64,000 nucleotides of DNA from Marinigracilibium pacificum. Its GTDB lineage: Bacteria > Bacteroidota > Bacteroidia > Cytophagales > Cyclobacteriaceae. Of this stretch, positions 35,395-45,646 are shown in pieces; position 1 is the first letter of the stretch; each line of letters starts with the position of its first letter. Below the pieces are notes generated by a model that saw only the letters and a program-made list of their open reading frames with translations, was not told the origin of the DNA and did not search any database. Where the stretch lies: contig NZ_JABBNU010000007.1 in assembly GCF_012926615.1 (NCBI RefSeq), forward strand, positions 248,001 through 312,000. The letters are read 5' to 3'. A program made the position numbers and the translations under genes.

Positions 35395-36172
35395 AAACGA
35401 AAATAATAAACCTTTAATTCTAGTTTCAAATGATGATGGGATTACGGCTTTTGGTATAAGAAAGTTGGTAGATCTTATGAAGCAAGTTGGTGAAGTTGTA
35501 GTAGTTGCACCAGATAGTCCTCAGTCTGGAATGGGACATGCAATAACTATTGGTAATACATTAAGGCTATCAAGAGAAAGGATTTTTGAGGAGGTTGAAG
35601 CCTATAAATGTAGTGGGACTCCTGCTGATTGTGTCAAACTGGGAAAACATCATGTTTTAAAAGATCGTAAGATCGACCTTGTTGTAAGTGGTATAAATCA
35701 TGGTGCAAATACATCAATAAGTGTGTTGTATAGCGGAACAATGAGTGCTGCAATTGAAGGAGCGATAGAAGGCACCCCTGCAATAGGGTTTTCATTATGT
35801 GATTTTGATCCCGAGGCTGATTTTAGTCATGTAGACGAATGGGTATTAAAAATCACAAAGGAAACACTTAAAAAAGGGTTGCCGAAGTTTACAGCATTGA
35901 ATGTTAATATTCCTCCAAAGAGAAATGAATCAGTTAAAGGAGTGAAGATATGCAGACAGGCAAATGCAAAGTGGGAAGAAACATTTGATAAGCGAAGAGA
36001 CCCTATGGGTAAACCATATTTTTGGTTAGGTGGTAACTTCGTGAATTTTGATAAAGGTGAAGATAATGATGAATGGGCAATAGCAAACAATTACATTTCT
36101 GTAGTGCCATGTCAATTTGATTTAACCGCACATCATGCTATAAATTACATGAACGAAGAGTGGGAATTGTAG
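35384..36172 (+). CDS. surE: 5'/3'-nucleotidase SurE
   Basis: A 262-residue cytosolic metal-dependent nucleotidase that removes phosphate from nucleoside monophosphates. The metal site is Asp17-Asp18 in SNDDGITAFGI. Further marks are VVVAPDSPQSGMGHAIT, CSGTPADCVKLG, VVSGINHGANTS and YSGTMSAAIEGAIEGTPAIGFS. The length is usual. It overlaps the exported protein gene upstream by 11 bases and is followed by a terminator-like hairpin. Confidence 0.97.
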   Translation: MNSKNENNKPLILVSNDDGITAFGIRKLVDLMKQVGEVVVVAPDSPQSGMGHAITIGNTLRLSRERIFEEVEAYKCSGTPADCVKLGKHHVLKDRKIDLVVSGINHGANTSISVLYSGTMSAAIEGAIEGTPAIGFSLCDFDPEADFSHVDEWVLKITKETLKKGLPKFTALNVNIPPKRNESVKGVKICRQANAKWEETFDKRRDPMGKPYFWLGGNFVNFDKGEDNDEWAIANNYISVVPCQFDLTAHHAINYMNEEWEL

Positions 36173-36192
36173 CAATAAATTACATTATGTTT

Positions 36193-36219
36193 CTATTATT
36201 AAGATATAATAGTATTTTT
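36193..36219 (+). terminator. Likely terminator after surE, overlapping a -7 box
   Basis: A seven-base stem CTATTAT / ATAATAG with loop TAAGAT, followed within two bases by a run of five Ts. The stem is all A/T but for one pair, so it is weak. The T run is part of TATTTTTG (36213-36220), a perfect TAnnTTTG box that may serve the next gene. Confidence 0.4.
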
Positions 36220-36312
36220 GCTAGGTCATTTTGATACGGAATTGATTTTTAATGGGTAGAATATAATAATCGCTAGTTTTTTTTAGTTAGCATATAAAGG
36301 CATCGGAATTGA

Positions 36313-37149
36313 ATGAGACCATATAGTTTGGTTATTTTTTTTGTTTTAACAGCGTCGTTATTACAGAGTTGTCAGGAGAAAATGACATGTGCGGCTTTTC
36401 AGAGTTACTATATACTCGATGAAGAAGCTCGTCAGGAGCGTTTTTCCTATTTTAGTGATAGCACCTCTCCAAAGATGACTGCATCCGTTAGAAAAACTGA
36501 CTATGGTTTGATCTCGCCATCCATGTATCTCAACATAGTTAAGCGTAACGAGTACAAAAAGCGTAGTGCTGATATGCGTACTATTCCGATGGAAGTAGTT
36601 TACCCTAAAGAGCATGAAGAAGATTCTGTATTTGAGTTTGATGAGGGTGATGTGCCTAAGACTCAAAGAGAGAATAGATATGAAATGGATGCTGATCCTG
36701 ATAGACAGTTAATTGATACAGCCTCATATTATACCCCTAAAGAAGAAAAGCCAATAGTGGCTAACGGTAATCAGGAGAAGAATAAGTATAATATTGATCA
36801 GATGAGTTATATGTGGCTTATCGGAAATGATATACTTGAAGAAAGACAAAGTAAAATTGATTCTGTTTGGACAGATTATCTTGATTCTCAAAATAACGAA
36901 AAAAAGAAGTTTGATGAAGGCGGTGCTTTTGATGAAGTAGATGAATTGGGTGAACCAATGGGTGATGCTGTAGACGAAGAAGCTGCTCCTAAAAAGAAAT
37001 GGTGGCAATTCTGGAAGAAGTCTGGAAATAAAGAGAAGAAAAAGAAGGAGAAGAAAAAGAAGAAATCCGATGAGGAGGTAGAAGAAGAGTCAGAAGCGGT
37101 ACCTTTTGAACAAGAAGAGCAGGTTGATGATGATGACGGATTTAAGTAA
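36313..37149 (+). CDS. Lipoprotein with a lysine-rich and acidic C-terminal tail, unknown
   Basis: A 278-residue predicted lipoprotein (lipid Cys20 in TASLLQSCQ). The region to about 180 is hydrophilic (ILDEEARQERFSYFSDSTSPKMTASVRKTDYGLIS) without a family I can name. A conserved-looking piece is YMWLIGNDILEER. Residues about 222-255 hold KKKWWQFWKK and then a dense run of lysines with few glutamates. After that comes an acidic end (EEVEEESEAVPFEQEEQVDDDDGFK). Neighbours give no clue. The frame is uninterrupted through the A-rich lysine run. Confidence 0.65.
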   Translation: MRPYSLVIFFVLTASLLQSCQEKMTCAAFQSYYILDEEARQERFSYFSDSTSPKMTASVRKTDYGLISPSMYLNIVKRNEYKKRSADMRTIPMEVVYPKEHEEDSVFEFDEGDVPKTQRENRYEMDADPDRQLIDTASYYTPKEEKPIVANGNQEKNKYNIDQMSYMWLIGNDILEERQSKIDSVWTDYLDSQNNEKKKFDEGGAFDEVDELGEPMGDAVDEEAAPKKKWWQFWKKSGNKEKKKKEKKKKKSDEEVEEESEAVPFEQEEQVDDDDGFK

Positions 37150-37281
37150 AGGACATATTTAACCCTGAAATCCCATCGTTTATCTGATAAAATTCTACGT
37201 TTGTATATTATTTACCCTAACTTTCTCTCTTAATAGATAATATTTATATCTTTCAGTTGAAAATAATTCATCAACGACTGA

Positions 37282-37665
37282 ATGAACAATTTGCAACTTA
37301 ATATTACTCCATCTCAGAGAACTCCATCAGTAGATTATAAAGTTGAAGATGATAGAATTTCAATTTCGGGTAGACTTATACCTGAAAATGCAATTGAATT
37401 CTTTCATCCGCTATTTGAATGGGCAGATCAGTTTTTTAATAATCAGGATAAAAAGCGATTGGAAATAAATATCAACCTTGATTATTTCAATACCAGTAGC
37501 AGTAAATGCCTCATTGAGTTCTTTAGGAAAATGGAAATTTGTCAGAATAATGGCAAGTCTATAAATGTTAATTGGATATATGATAAACAGGATGAAAGCA
37601 TGTTTGAAACTGCAGAAGATTTCATGAATGTAATCGATCTTCCTTTTGAATTAAAACCTATTTGA
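37282..37665 (+). CDS. SiaC-like (DUF1987) regulatory phosphoprotein
   Basis: A 127-residue cytosolic protein matching the DUF1987/SiaC family. Marks are TPSQRTPSVDYK at the start, ISISGRLIPENAIEFFHPLFEWADQF, a central LEININLDYFNTSSSKCLIEFF and EMSIDDE-like end residues (DLPFELKPI). In Pseudomonas, SiaC is phosphorylated on Thr in the matching loop and binds a diguanylate cyclase. Here the loop is Asn-Thr-Ser-Ser-Ser (70-74), so a phospho-site is plausible. The partners SiaA/SiaB/SiaD are not next to it. It converges on groEL with a shared terminator. Confidence 0.85.
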   Translation: MNNLQLNITPSQRTPSVDYKVEDDRISISGRLIPENAIEFFHPLFEWADQFFNNQDKKRLEININLDYFNTSSSKCLIEFFRKMEICQNNGKSINVNWIYDKQDESMFETAEDFMNVIDLPFELKPI

Positions 37666-37679
37666 TCAGATACATAAAA

Positions 37680-37703
37680 AAAGGCTACCATTTGGTAGCC
37701 TTT
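37680..37703. terminator. Bidirectional terminator between the siaC-like gene and groEL
   Basis: Stem AAAGGCTACC / GGTAGCCTTT with a four-base loop and A/T runs on both sides. It serves the two convergent genes. Confidence 0.85.
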
Positions 37704-37725
37704 CTAATTAATATGGAATTTTCAA

Positions 37726-39366
<1,641 letters not shown>

Positions 39367-39391
39367 TTAATATTTTTTTTAAACCTTTAAA

Positions 39392-39670
39392 TTAAAGAAT
39401 TGCAAAAATATCTGATTCTCTCATGATCAGATAGTCACCTCCATCAACAGAGATTTCAGTACCGGCATATTTTCCGTATAATACTGTATCACCTACTTTG
39501 ACAGTCATAGGCTCATCTTTTTTACCATTACCTACAGCTACAATTGTACCTCGTTGTGGCTTTTCCTTTGCAGTGTCAGGAATGATAATACCAGATGCTG
39601 TTTTTTCTTCCGCTGCAGCAGGTTCTACCAGAACTCTGTCTGCCAAAGGCTTAATGTTAAGTTGTGACAT
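39392..39670 (-). CDS. groES: 10-kDa co-chaperonin
   Basis: The 92-residue lid of the GroEL chamber. It starts [36 protein letters not shown] (shown here in description only as usual GroES strand and mobile-loop order). It has the [15 protein letters not shown] core strand and ends REEDIFAIL-like ([10 protein letters not shown]). It forms a two-gene operon with groEL. No CIRCE repeat is seen upstream. The 225 bases to the next gene hold an AT-rich leader and a TTGGCAC-like string that only loosely resembles a sigma-54 site. Confidence 0.98.
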   Translation of the reverse strand: MSQLNIKPLADRVLVEPAAAEEKTASGIIIPDTAKEKPQRGTIVAVGNGKKDEPMTVKVGDTVLYGKYAGTEISVDGGDYLIMRESDIFAIL

Positions 39671-39895
39671 ATGTTTGTTGATTTTAAGCGTTGTTATTGC
39701 TAAATTTTACAAGGTCGATTATACACAATATGTGCCAATTTGATTTTTTAGATTAGATCAGTCATTTTTTCACTTTTTAGCACGATTTATGTCAGATTTA
39801 AATTATAGATAATGACAAAAGTGACATATAGACAGGGCGAGTTAGTGAAAAATTGTCAGTATCAGGTTATATGTACTATTTAAATTTTTAATGTT

Positions 39896-40609
39896 ATGAG
39901 AACTTTAAACCCTAATTGGATAACTGAAAGTCCGATCGATTTTGAGTTTAAGAAGTATACTCTTTTAGCATATCTTCAACGAATTGAGCGGTCGTTTGAT
40001 GAGTATAAATTATACCCTGCTTTTTCTGATTTAATTTTTCATTACAAGAACCTATATCAATTAAAGGAAAATAAAGATCTATTGAAGGATTCATTTCCAA
40101 AGGAGATTTCTAAGGAAGATTTTATTAAACTCAAATTGGTTTATAAGCAATTGCTTGAAGATGATGATTTGATTAATGCCATTGAAGAGTTAATACATTT
40201 TTCTATTCCACAAATGAAAATATGGCTTGAAAGAGGAAGAGAAATATATTTGTCAGTACAGGATTCAATTAAAATGGAGCCAATTGGAATTTTACCTCTC
40301 TATAAGGATGAAGGGTTTTTGATAATTCAAGTAATAGAGGGTTCATTTAAAGTTTTTAGATATAAAACGGGGATTTTTGAACGGCCTGATGATAACTATA
40401 GAGGTTTAAATGTAACGTTTCTTTCTGATTTAAGATTAGGGATAGGGGAGACGATTGAAAATTATAAATTGAAATTATCAAGGCAACATAAGGATTTGCC
40501 TAATCCGGCTGTGTTTTATATTCATTCTAAAAAAATGCTGCCATATGACGAAACTCTAATGCCGGTTATTAAAATGAACTTCCTGAGTTATATTTCGCAT
40601 GCATCATAA
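39896..40609 (+). CDS. Conserved-looking hypothetical protein (237 aa)
   Basis: A soluble 237-residue protein with no signal peptide or membrane span. The first 150 residues are helical (LLAYLQRIERSFDEYKLYPAFSDLIFHYKNLYQLKE). The rest is mixed (IGILPLYKDEGFLIIQVIEGSFKVFRYKTGIFE, FYIHSKKMLPYDETLMPVIKMNFL). I recognise no catalytic motif. The frame is clean and ends right before a strong terminator. It is divergent from groES and convergent with secG. It may be a lineage-specific regulatory or scaffold protein. Confidence 0.75.
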   Translation: MRTLNPNWITESPIDFEFKKYTLLAYLQRIERSFDEYKLYPAFSDLIFHYKNLYQLKENKDLLKDSFPKEISKEDFIKLKLVYKQLLEDDDLINAIEELIHFSIPQMKIWLERGREIYLSVQDSIKMEPIGILPLYKDEGFLIIQVIEGSFKVFRYKTGIFERPDDNYRGLNVTFLSDLRLGIGETIENYKLKLSRQHKDLPNPAVFYIHSKKMLPYDETLMPVIKMNFLSYISHAS

Positions 40610-40643
40610 AAAAAGCCCTGACTATTTTTAGCCAGGGCTTTTT
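40610..40643. terminator. Bidirectional terminator between the hypothetical gene and secG
   Basis: An 11-base stem AAAAAGCCCTG / CAGGGCTTTTT, loop of 12, with A and T runs. It fits both convergent genes. Confidence 0.85.
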
Positions 40644-40659
40644 AATTAATATTTTAAAA

Positions 40660-40992
40660 TTATTCTGCTGAATCTCCAGGAACGATTATTTCATTGCTTT
40701 GAGGAGCTGCAGAAGGAGCTGCTTGATCTTGAGCTGCTTCAACGTTAGTACTTTTCACAGTGCTTTCACCTTTTTCAATAAAGTTTGCACTAACTAGAGC
40801 CATGGCTACGATAAAAACCAATAATACCCAAGTTGTTTTCTCAAGTAGGTCAGTGGTTTTTTTAACACCCATCATTTGATTTGCTTGTCCAAAAGTTGAT
40901 GACAAGCCGCCGCCTTTTGAATTCTGAGCCAATACAACCAACACCAATAATACGGCAGCGATAATAATTAAAGAAAGAATTAAAATATACAT
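40660..40992 (-). CDS. secG: Preprotein translocase subunit SecG
   Basis: A 110-residue inner-membrane subunit of the SecYEG channel. Two membrane helices flank the family loop: 1-22, then NSKGGGLSSTFGQANQMMGVKKTTDLLEKTTW, then VLLVFIVAMALVSANF. The C-terminal 40 residues are an Ala/Gln-rich hydrophilic tail longer than in E. coli. It ends the run miaB - sigma-54 activator - lptE - TPR protein - secG, five bases after the TPR gene. Confidence 0.95.
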   Translation of the reverse strand: MYILILSLIIIAAVLLVLVVLAQNSKGGGLSSTFGQANQMMGVKKTTDLLEKTTWVLLVFIVAMALVSANFIEKGESTVKSTNVEAAQDQAAPSAAPQSNEIIVPGDSAE

Positions 40993-40997
40993 GTTTT

Positions 40998-42158
40998 TTA
41001 GTTTTCCAGCTTACTAATTTGACTTGCAAAGTAAGCCTTTTTTTGCGGATATTTCCAAATTAATTTTTTATAAATTTCGATTGCCTTCTGAGTTTTTCCT
41101 TGCTTCGCATAAATGTTTGCAAGTGTTTCTGAAACTAGATTCTCATTTATAGAAGTACTTTCTTTTGATAAATCTTTTACATTTTCATCTTTAACATCAT
41201 CAGGCTCATCTGTTTTAAACCTGTCAAGGCTAGGACTGTTACTAATAAATGAATCAATAATGTCTTTCTGACGATCTTTTTTGCCTTTATTTTGTGATGA
41301 AGGACTTGCTTCGGCCTTTTTTTTCAGGCTTTCTAAAATCGATCCTTTTTGCTTTTCTTCAGATTCAGTTTTTTCTATTTCTGTATCTGAATCATCCTTT
41401 TGAATATCAGCTTCAGAAGTCGTTAGTTTTTTTTTTTCTACCTCTTCGGTGTCATCATCAGCTTTAGTTTCTTTGGTATCACTTTCTCCCATGGTTTCTT
41501 TAAGTGATGCCAAATTAGCCATTAGTTCGCTATAGATGTCGTTTTCTGGTTCTTCTTCCTCTTTCTCAGGCTCTTCAACTATATGATTAGATTCGGATAT
41601 CTGTTCATCATTCTCATTCTCTTCTTCTTCAGAGGTAGTAGAGTATGAATAACCTGATGTCCAACTGCTTTCATCATCAGATTCTTCATCTGTAGTTGAA
41701 CTTTCTTCCGATTCTTCTTCTTCTTCTAAATCATTATTTTCAACTTCATAAGTTTCGTCTGTCGTTGATTCGGTTTCTTCTTCTTCATCTGAAGTTTCAA
41801 CAATATTAGTTGTTTCCTCTTCAACATTGTTTTCTACAACAATTTGAGCTTCTTCTATAGAATCCTCATCTGAATCTGAAAATTCATTATTATTTTCAAC
41901 TTCCTCTGTCTCTTCAATATTAGATGAGCTTTCCATATATTGTTTCAAGACATCCCGATCATTAGTGTAAATAGCGGCCTTATGAAGATAGTCCTGAGCA
42001 TCATCTGCTTCTTGATGTTGCTTCACCTTAGCTATTAACATATGCAATGCCTGATAGTATGGATACGAATCAGATAGTTCCTGAATTTCAGTTAATTGCT
42101 CTGAAGAAACATTCTCAGGATTGTTAAAATAATTAAATAAATCTTGTTTTGAAACCAT
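40998..42158 (-). CDS. Acidic low-complexity protein with a C-terminal TPR
   Basis: A 386-residue soluble protein. Residues 1-80 are a helical domain (QDLFNYFNNPENVSSEQLTEIQELSDSYPYYQALHML) with a TPR-like pattern. Residues about 80-260 are very rich in Glu, Asp, Ser and Thr and are probably disordered. The end (about 345-386) is a TPR-type hairpin (ETLANIYAKQGKTQKAIEIYKKLIWKYPQKKAYFASQISKLE). There is no signal peptide. Proteins of this build recur next to secG in Bacteroidota as I recall, with no known function. It starts 36 bases after lptE. Confidence 0.8.
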   Translation of the reverse strand: MVSKQDLFNYFNNPENVSSEQLTEIQELSDSYPYYQALHMLIAKVKQHQEADDAQDYLHKAAIYTNDRDVLKQYMESSSNIEETEEVENNNEFSDSDEDSIEEAQIVVENNVEEETTNIVETSDEEEETESTTDETYEVENNDLEEEEESEESSTTDEESDDESSWTSGYSYSTTSEEEENENDEQISESNHIVEEPEKEEEEPENDIYSELMANLASLKETMGESDTKETKADDDTEEVEKKKLTTSEADIQKDDSDTEIEKTESEEKQKGSILESLKKKAEASPSSQNKGKKDRQKDIIDSFISNSPSLDRFKTDEPDDVKDENVKDLSKESTSINENLVSETLANIYAKQGKTQKAIEIYKKLIWKYPQKKAYFASQISKLEN

Positions 42159-42194
42159 GAAATTTTAAGTCTTAGCTTAAAAAAATAAAAAAAA

Positions 42195-42728
42195 TCACCA
42201 ATTAGCAACAGAAGCATTAAAAATATCCAATATTATCTGTTCTGTAATGTTATCAACATACTGTTGTTCGTTGGAATTCAGTGGCGCAGTATTCGGATCA
42301 TAGTCTTCATAAAAGCTAAATGAGCGGTTATTAAAATTCTGGGTCTCATCATATGTATTTATGAATGTTGCCGTCACTGTAATAGTCAATCTTTCTTGTG
42401 CAGCCTGATCAACATTGTTATTCCCGGTACCTGCACTCACACCTCTTAATGATGCTCTATATCCTGTTATTGAGCCTTCAAGCTGTAAATCACCTCCGTA
42501 ATCTACAATTGAAAGATTAGTGTTCCTCTGGAAATATTCTTTTAATTGTTCTGTGAACTGTTGAGCAATTGTTGGAGGTCCCTGACCGGTATCATTAAAA
42601 AATGTACTTATTGATATTGTCTTTACCTCTGGCCCAATACTAATGCCTGTAAATGAATAATTAACCGAACATGAGTTTAGGATAAAAAATAAAATCAAAA
42701 ACAAATATTTGCTATGCTTCAATTTCAT
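42195..42728 (-). CDS. lptE: LptE-family LPS-assembly lipoprotein
   Basis: I used the ATG at 42728, which gives a lipoprotein signal (MKLKHSKYLFLILFFILNSC, lipid Cys20). The longer frame from 42770 would add hydrophilic residues lying inside the upstream gene. The 177-residue product matches the Bacteroidota LptE-like family: CSVNYSFTGISIGPEVKTISISTFFN, then FTEQLKEYFQRNTNLSIVDYGGDLQLEGSITGYR. LptE plugs the LptD barrel in the outer membrane for LPS insertion. It overlaps the sigma-54 activator gene by 17 bases. Confidence 0.85.
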   Translation of the reverse strand: MKLKHSKYLFLILFFILNSCSVNYSFTGISIGPEVKTISISTFFNDTGQGPPTIAQQFTEQLKEYFQRNTNLSIVDYGGDLQLEGSITGYRASLRGVSAGTGNNNVDQAAQERLTITVTATFINTYDETQNFNNRSFSFYEDYDPNTAPLNSNEQQYVDNITEQIILDIFNASVANW

Positions 42729-44022
42729 ATTGTTTGATTTTTCTATAAAGTGTCCTTTCTGAGATTCCAAGATCTCTGGCAGCGTATTTTCTTTTATTGT
42801 TATTTTTTCTCAAAGCCTTGATGATCAGTTCTTTTTCTTTATTTTCTAAAGAAAGATTCTCTTCTTCCTCTTCGGTCTCGTGATATATGTCTTCGTAATA
42901 TTCTACGTTATCATCTTCTTCCAATTCTGTATCACTGATATTATCATTGTTGTGTATAATATATGGTGATTCTTTTTCGGTTAAAGCAGGCTTAGGGGGT
43001 TCAGAATTTTCCTTAAACCCGGGAATTGTCGACCTGAATTTTACATCTTCAAACAATTCTTGATTTTCCTGTAATATCTTGGCGCCATCTTGTTGATCAT
43101 CTAATAAAGAGACTACCAGTTTTTTAAGTTCAGTCATGTCTTTTCGCATATCGAAAAGCACTTTGTATAGTAAATCTCTTTCATTGAGCCCTTGAGAATT
43201 TTCATTTCTGAATATCGCTGGGACGTTTCTGGTGCTATCCGGCAAATATGTTGCCAATATTTCAGAAGAGATTATTCTATTTTCTTCTAAAAGAGATATC
43301 TGTTCGACCAGGTTTTTTAATTCTCGGATATTTCCAGGAAAACGATATTTCTTGATCAGTTCCTGAGCTCCGGGATCAAGTTCAATTGGTTTCACTCTAT
43401 ATGCCTCGGAGAAATCTGAAGCAAATTTCCTGAATAGTAAAAGAACATCATCTCCTCGATCTCTTAAAGCAGGAACATATATAGGTAAGGTATTTAATCT
43501 GTAATATAGATCTTCTCTAAATTCACCTTTTTCAACAGCTTCCATCAAATTTACATTTGTGGCAGCTACAACCCTAACATCGGTGGTTTGAACTTTTGAA
43601 GATCCTACACGAATGAATTCTCCATTTTCAAGTACCCTGAGAAGTCTTGACTGGGTTGGTAAAGGCATTTCTCCTATTTCATCAAGAAAAATAGTTCCAC
43701 CTGTTGTGACCTCAAAATACCCTTTTCTACTATCGGTTGCTCCTGTGAAAGATCCTTTTTCGTGTCCAAATAATTCTGAATCAATGGTGCCCTCGGGTAT
43801 TGCCCCACAGTTGATAGCGATAAATTGTCCGTGCTTTCTGTGGCTAAGTGAGTGAATGATCTTTGAAAAAGATTCTTTACCACTACCACTTTCTCCTGTT
43901 ATAAGCACGGTCATATCAGTTGGTGCCACTTGAATAGCCCTTTGTATAGCATGATTTAGCTCAGGACTATTTCCAATGATACCATACCTCTGTTTGACAC
44001 TTTGTATTTCAGATTGGTGCAT
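42712..44022 (-). CDS. Sigma-54-dependent transcription activator without receiver domain
   Basis: A 436-residue bacterial enhancer-binding protein. The AAA+ domain begins within 20 residues of the start, so no receiver, GAF or PAS domain is present. Walker A is GESGSGKE (43-50), the sigma-54 loop is GSFTGA (90-95, usual GAFTGA), Walker B is IFLDEIGE (111-118), and the arginine-finger region is RFPGNIRELKNLVEQ. A linker rich in acidic residues (about 320-390) leads to a Fis-type HTH (ARDLGISERTLYRKI, near the end). With no sensor domain it may be controlled by its level or by a partner. It is cotranscribed with miaB and lptE. Confidence 0.95.
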   Translation of the reverse strand: MHQSEIQSVKQRYGIIGNSPELNHAIQRAIQVAPTDMTVLITGESGSGKESFSKIIHSLSHRKHGQFIAINCGAIPEGTIDSELFGHEKGSFTGATDSRKGYFEVTTGGTIFLDEIGEMPLPTQSRLLRVLENGEFIRVGSSKVQTTDVRVVAATNVNLMEAVEKGEFREDLYYRLNTLPIYVPALRDRGDDVLLLFRKFASDFSEAYRVKPIELDPGAQELIKKYRFPGNIRELKNLVEQISLLEENRIISSEILATYLPDSTRNVPAIFRNENSQGLNERDLLYKVLFDMRKDMTELKKLVVSLLDDQQDGAKILQENQELFEDVKFRSTIPGFKENSEPPKPALTEKESPYIIHNNDNISDTELEEDDNVEYYEDIYHETEEEEENLSLENKEKELIIKALRKNNNKRKYAARDLGISERTLYRKIKQYEIEA

Positions 44023-44033
44023 TTTATTTTGCT

Positions 44034-45515
44034 TTATTCAACAACTTCTCCAAAAAGTGTTGCAGGAGTACAGTCATTAACTAACACATTAACGTATTGT
44101 CCTTTCTTGTAATCTCCCCTAGGGAAAATAATAACTTTATTTTCAGAATTTCTTCCCTGAAGTTGTTCTTCACTTCTTTTTGATGTCCCTTCGATAAGTA
44201 CTTTGTGAACTTTTCCGATGGCCATTTTATTACGTTCGAGTGAATGTTCTCTTTGTTTATCTATTATTTCCTGAAGACGTTTTTTCTTTGTCTTCAAAGG
44301 GATGTCATCTTCGTATTTTTTAGCAGCAAGTGTTCCTGGTCTTTCGCTGTAAAAGAACATGTACGAGAAATCATACTTGACATAATCCATTAATGTCAAT
44401 GTTTCCTGGTGTTCTTCTTCAGTTTCTGTACAGAATCCAGCAATCATATCCGATGAAATACCACAATCTTCACCAATTATTCTTCTGATAGCATCTACTC
44501 TGTTTATATACCAGTTACGGTCATAAGTTCTGTTCATCAATTTAAGAACTCTGCTGTTTCCGGATTGTGCAGGAAGGTGAATATAATTACAAATATTCTC
44601 GTATTTTTTAATTGTTTCGAGAACTTCATCTGTAATGTCTTTAGGGTGGGAAGTACTAAATCTCACTCTTAAATCAGGGTCAATATTTGCCACCATCTCG
44701 ATCAGGTTAGCAAAATTCACAATTGAAACTTCCTCTTCCTTCTTTTCTTTTCTTTCAAGTCGACCTTTATTGTTTTCTATTGGCGACCATTTATAAGAAT
44801 CTACATTCTGCCCAAGTAAGGTTACTTCTCTATATCCCTTATCGAATAATTCTTTGGCTTCAGCTACAATTGACTGTGGATCTCTGCTTCGTTCTCTTCC
44901 ACGAGTAAAAGGGACAACACAAAACGAACACATATTGTCGCACCCTCGCATTATACTTATAAATGCAGATACACCATTGCTATCTAATCTGACAGGGCTG
45001 ATATCGGCATAAGTTTCTTCTTTAGAAAGGAAAACATTAACAGCTTTATTGCCCTCGTCAACCTGCTTTATAAGCGTCGGTAAGTCTCTGTAAGCATCAG
45101 GTCCAACAACCATATCAACGATCTTCTCTTCTTCAAGAAGCTTGTCTTTTAATCGCTCAGCCATACAGCCCAAAACTCCGATCATCATGTCCGGACGTTC
45201 TTCTTTGACTTTATTGAATTGAGCAAGTCTGTTTCTAACGGTTTGTTCAGCCTTTTCCCTGATTGAACAAGTATTTAAAAAGACTACATCGGCTTTAGAA
45301 AAGTCGGAGGTAGTATCAAACCCTTCCTTTTTCATGATAGAAGAAACAATCTCACTATCACTGAAATTCATTTGACAGCCATAACTTTCAATATAAACTT
45401 TTCTGTTATTGCCTGTATTCTCTTCTTCACTAACCTTTACGCCGCAAGCTTCTTCCGACTGCTGCTGTTCTTCAGTTATAAAATCAATATCACTGATCAA
45501 CTCTTGCTTACTCAT
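44034..45515 (-). CDS. miaB: tRNA-2-methylthio-N6-dimethylallyladenosine synthase
   Basis: A radical-SAM methylthiotransferase acting on i6A37 of tRNA. I favour ATG 45515 ([12 protein letters not shown]), because the promoter box at 45548-45555 leaves almost no leader for the alternative ATG at 45536. Numbered from 45536, the N-terminal cluster uses Cys54, Cys90 and Cys124 ([28 protein letters not shown]). The SAM cluster uses Cys199, Cys203 and Cys206 ([22 protein letters not shown]). A TRAM domain ends the protein. It heads the run toward secG. Confidence 0.95.
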   Translation of the reverse strand: MSKQELISDIDFITEEQQQSEEACGVKVSEEENTGNNRKVYIESYGCQMNFSDSEIVSSIMKKEGFDTTSDFSKADVVFLNTCSIREKAEQTVRNRLAQFNKVKEERPDMMIGVLGCMAERLKDKLLEEEKIVDMVVGPDAYRDLPTLIKQVDEGNKAVNVFLSKEETYADISPVRLDSNGVSAFISIMRGCDNMCSFCVVPFTRGRERSRDPQSIVAEAKELFDKGYREVTLLGQNVDSYKWSPIENNKGRLERKEKKEEEVSIVNFANLIEMVANIDPDLRVRFSTSHPKDITDEVLETIKKYENICNYIHLPAQSGNSRVLKLMNRTYDRNWYINRVDAIRRIIGEDCGISSDMIAGFCTETEEEHQETLTLMDYVKYDFSYMFFYSERPGTLAAKKYEDDIPLKTKKKRLQEIIDKQREHSLERNKMAIGKVHKVLIEGTSKRSEEQLQGRNSENKVIIFPRGDYKKGQYVNVLVNDCTPATLFGEVVE

Positions 45516-45547
45516 ATTTTTAAAGCTGTTATCCAAAAATCAATATG

Positions 45548-45555
45548 CAAAACTA
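45548..45555 (-). promoter_or_regulatory. -7 promoter box for the miaB-secG run
   Basis: On the minus strand TAGTTTTG matches TAnnTTTG exactly. It leaves a leader of about 25 bases for the ATG at 45515. No well-spaced -33 box was found. Confidence 0.4.
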
Positions 45556-45597
45556 CAAAATTGAATTTATAATTTATGACAAAATGTCAGCAAAAAG

Positions 45598-45624
45598 AAA
45601 AGGGTAGCCTATTGACTACCCTTT
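45598..45624 (-). terminator. Terminator of the YceI gene
   Basis: Stem AAAGGGTAG / CTACCCTTT with an eight-base loop. Read on the minus strand it is followed by a T-rich run, 23 bases after the YceI stop. Confidence 0.75.
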
Positions 45625-45646
45625 GATTTAAATCTTTATTGATTAA

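Noticed and set aside
37020-37075. Frameshift or slippage in the A-rich lysine run of the lipoprotein
   Set aside because: The frame stays open and meaningful on both sides, ending in a normal stop; no need for a shift.
39720-39745. Sigma-54-like promoter (TTGGCAC...) upstream of groES
   Set aside because: The -24 part fits, but the -12 part reads GTGT in place of TTGC at the needed distance, so the key GC is missing.
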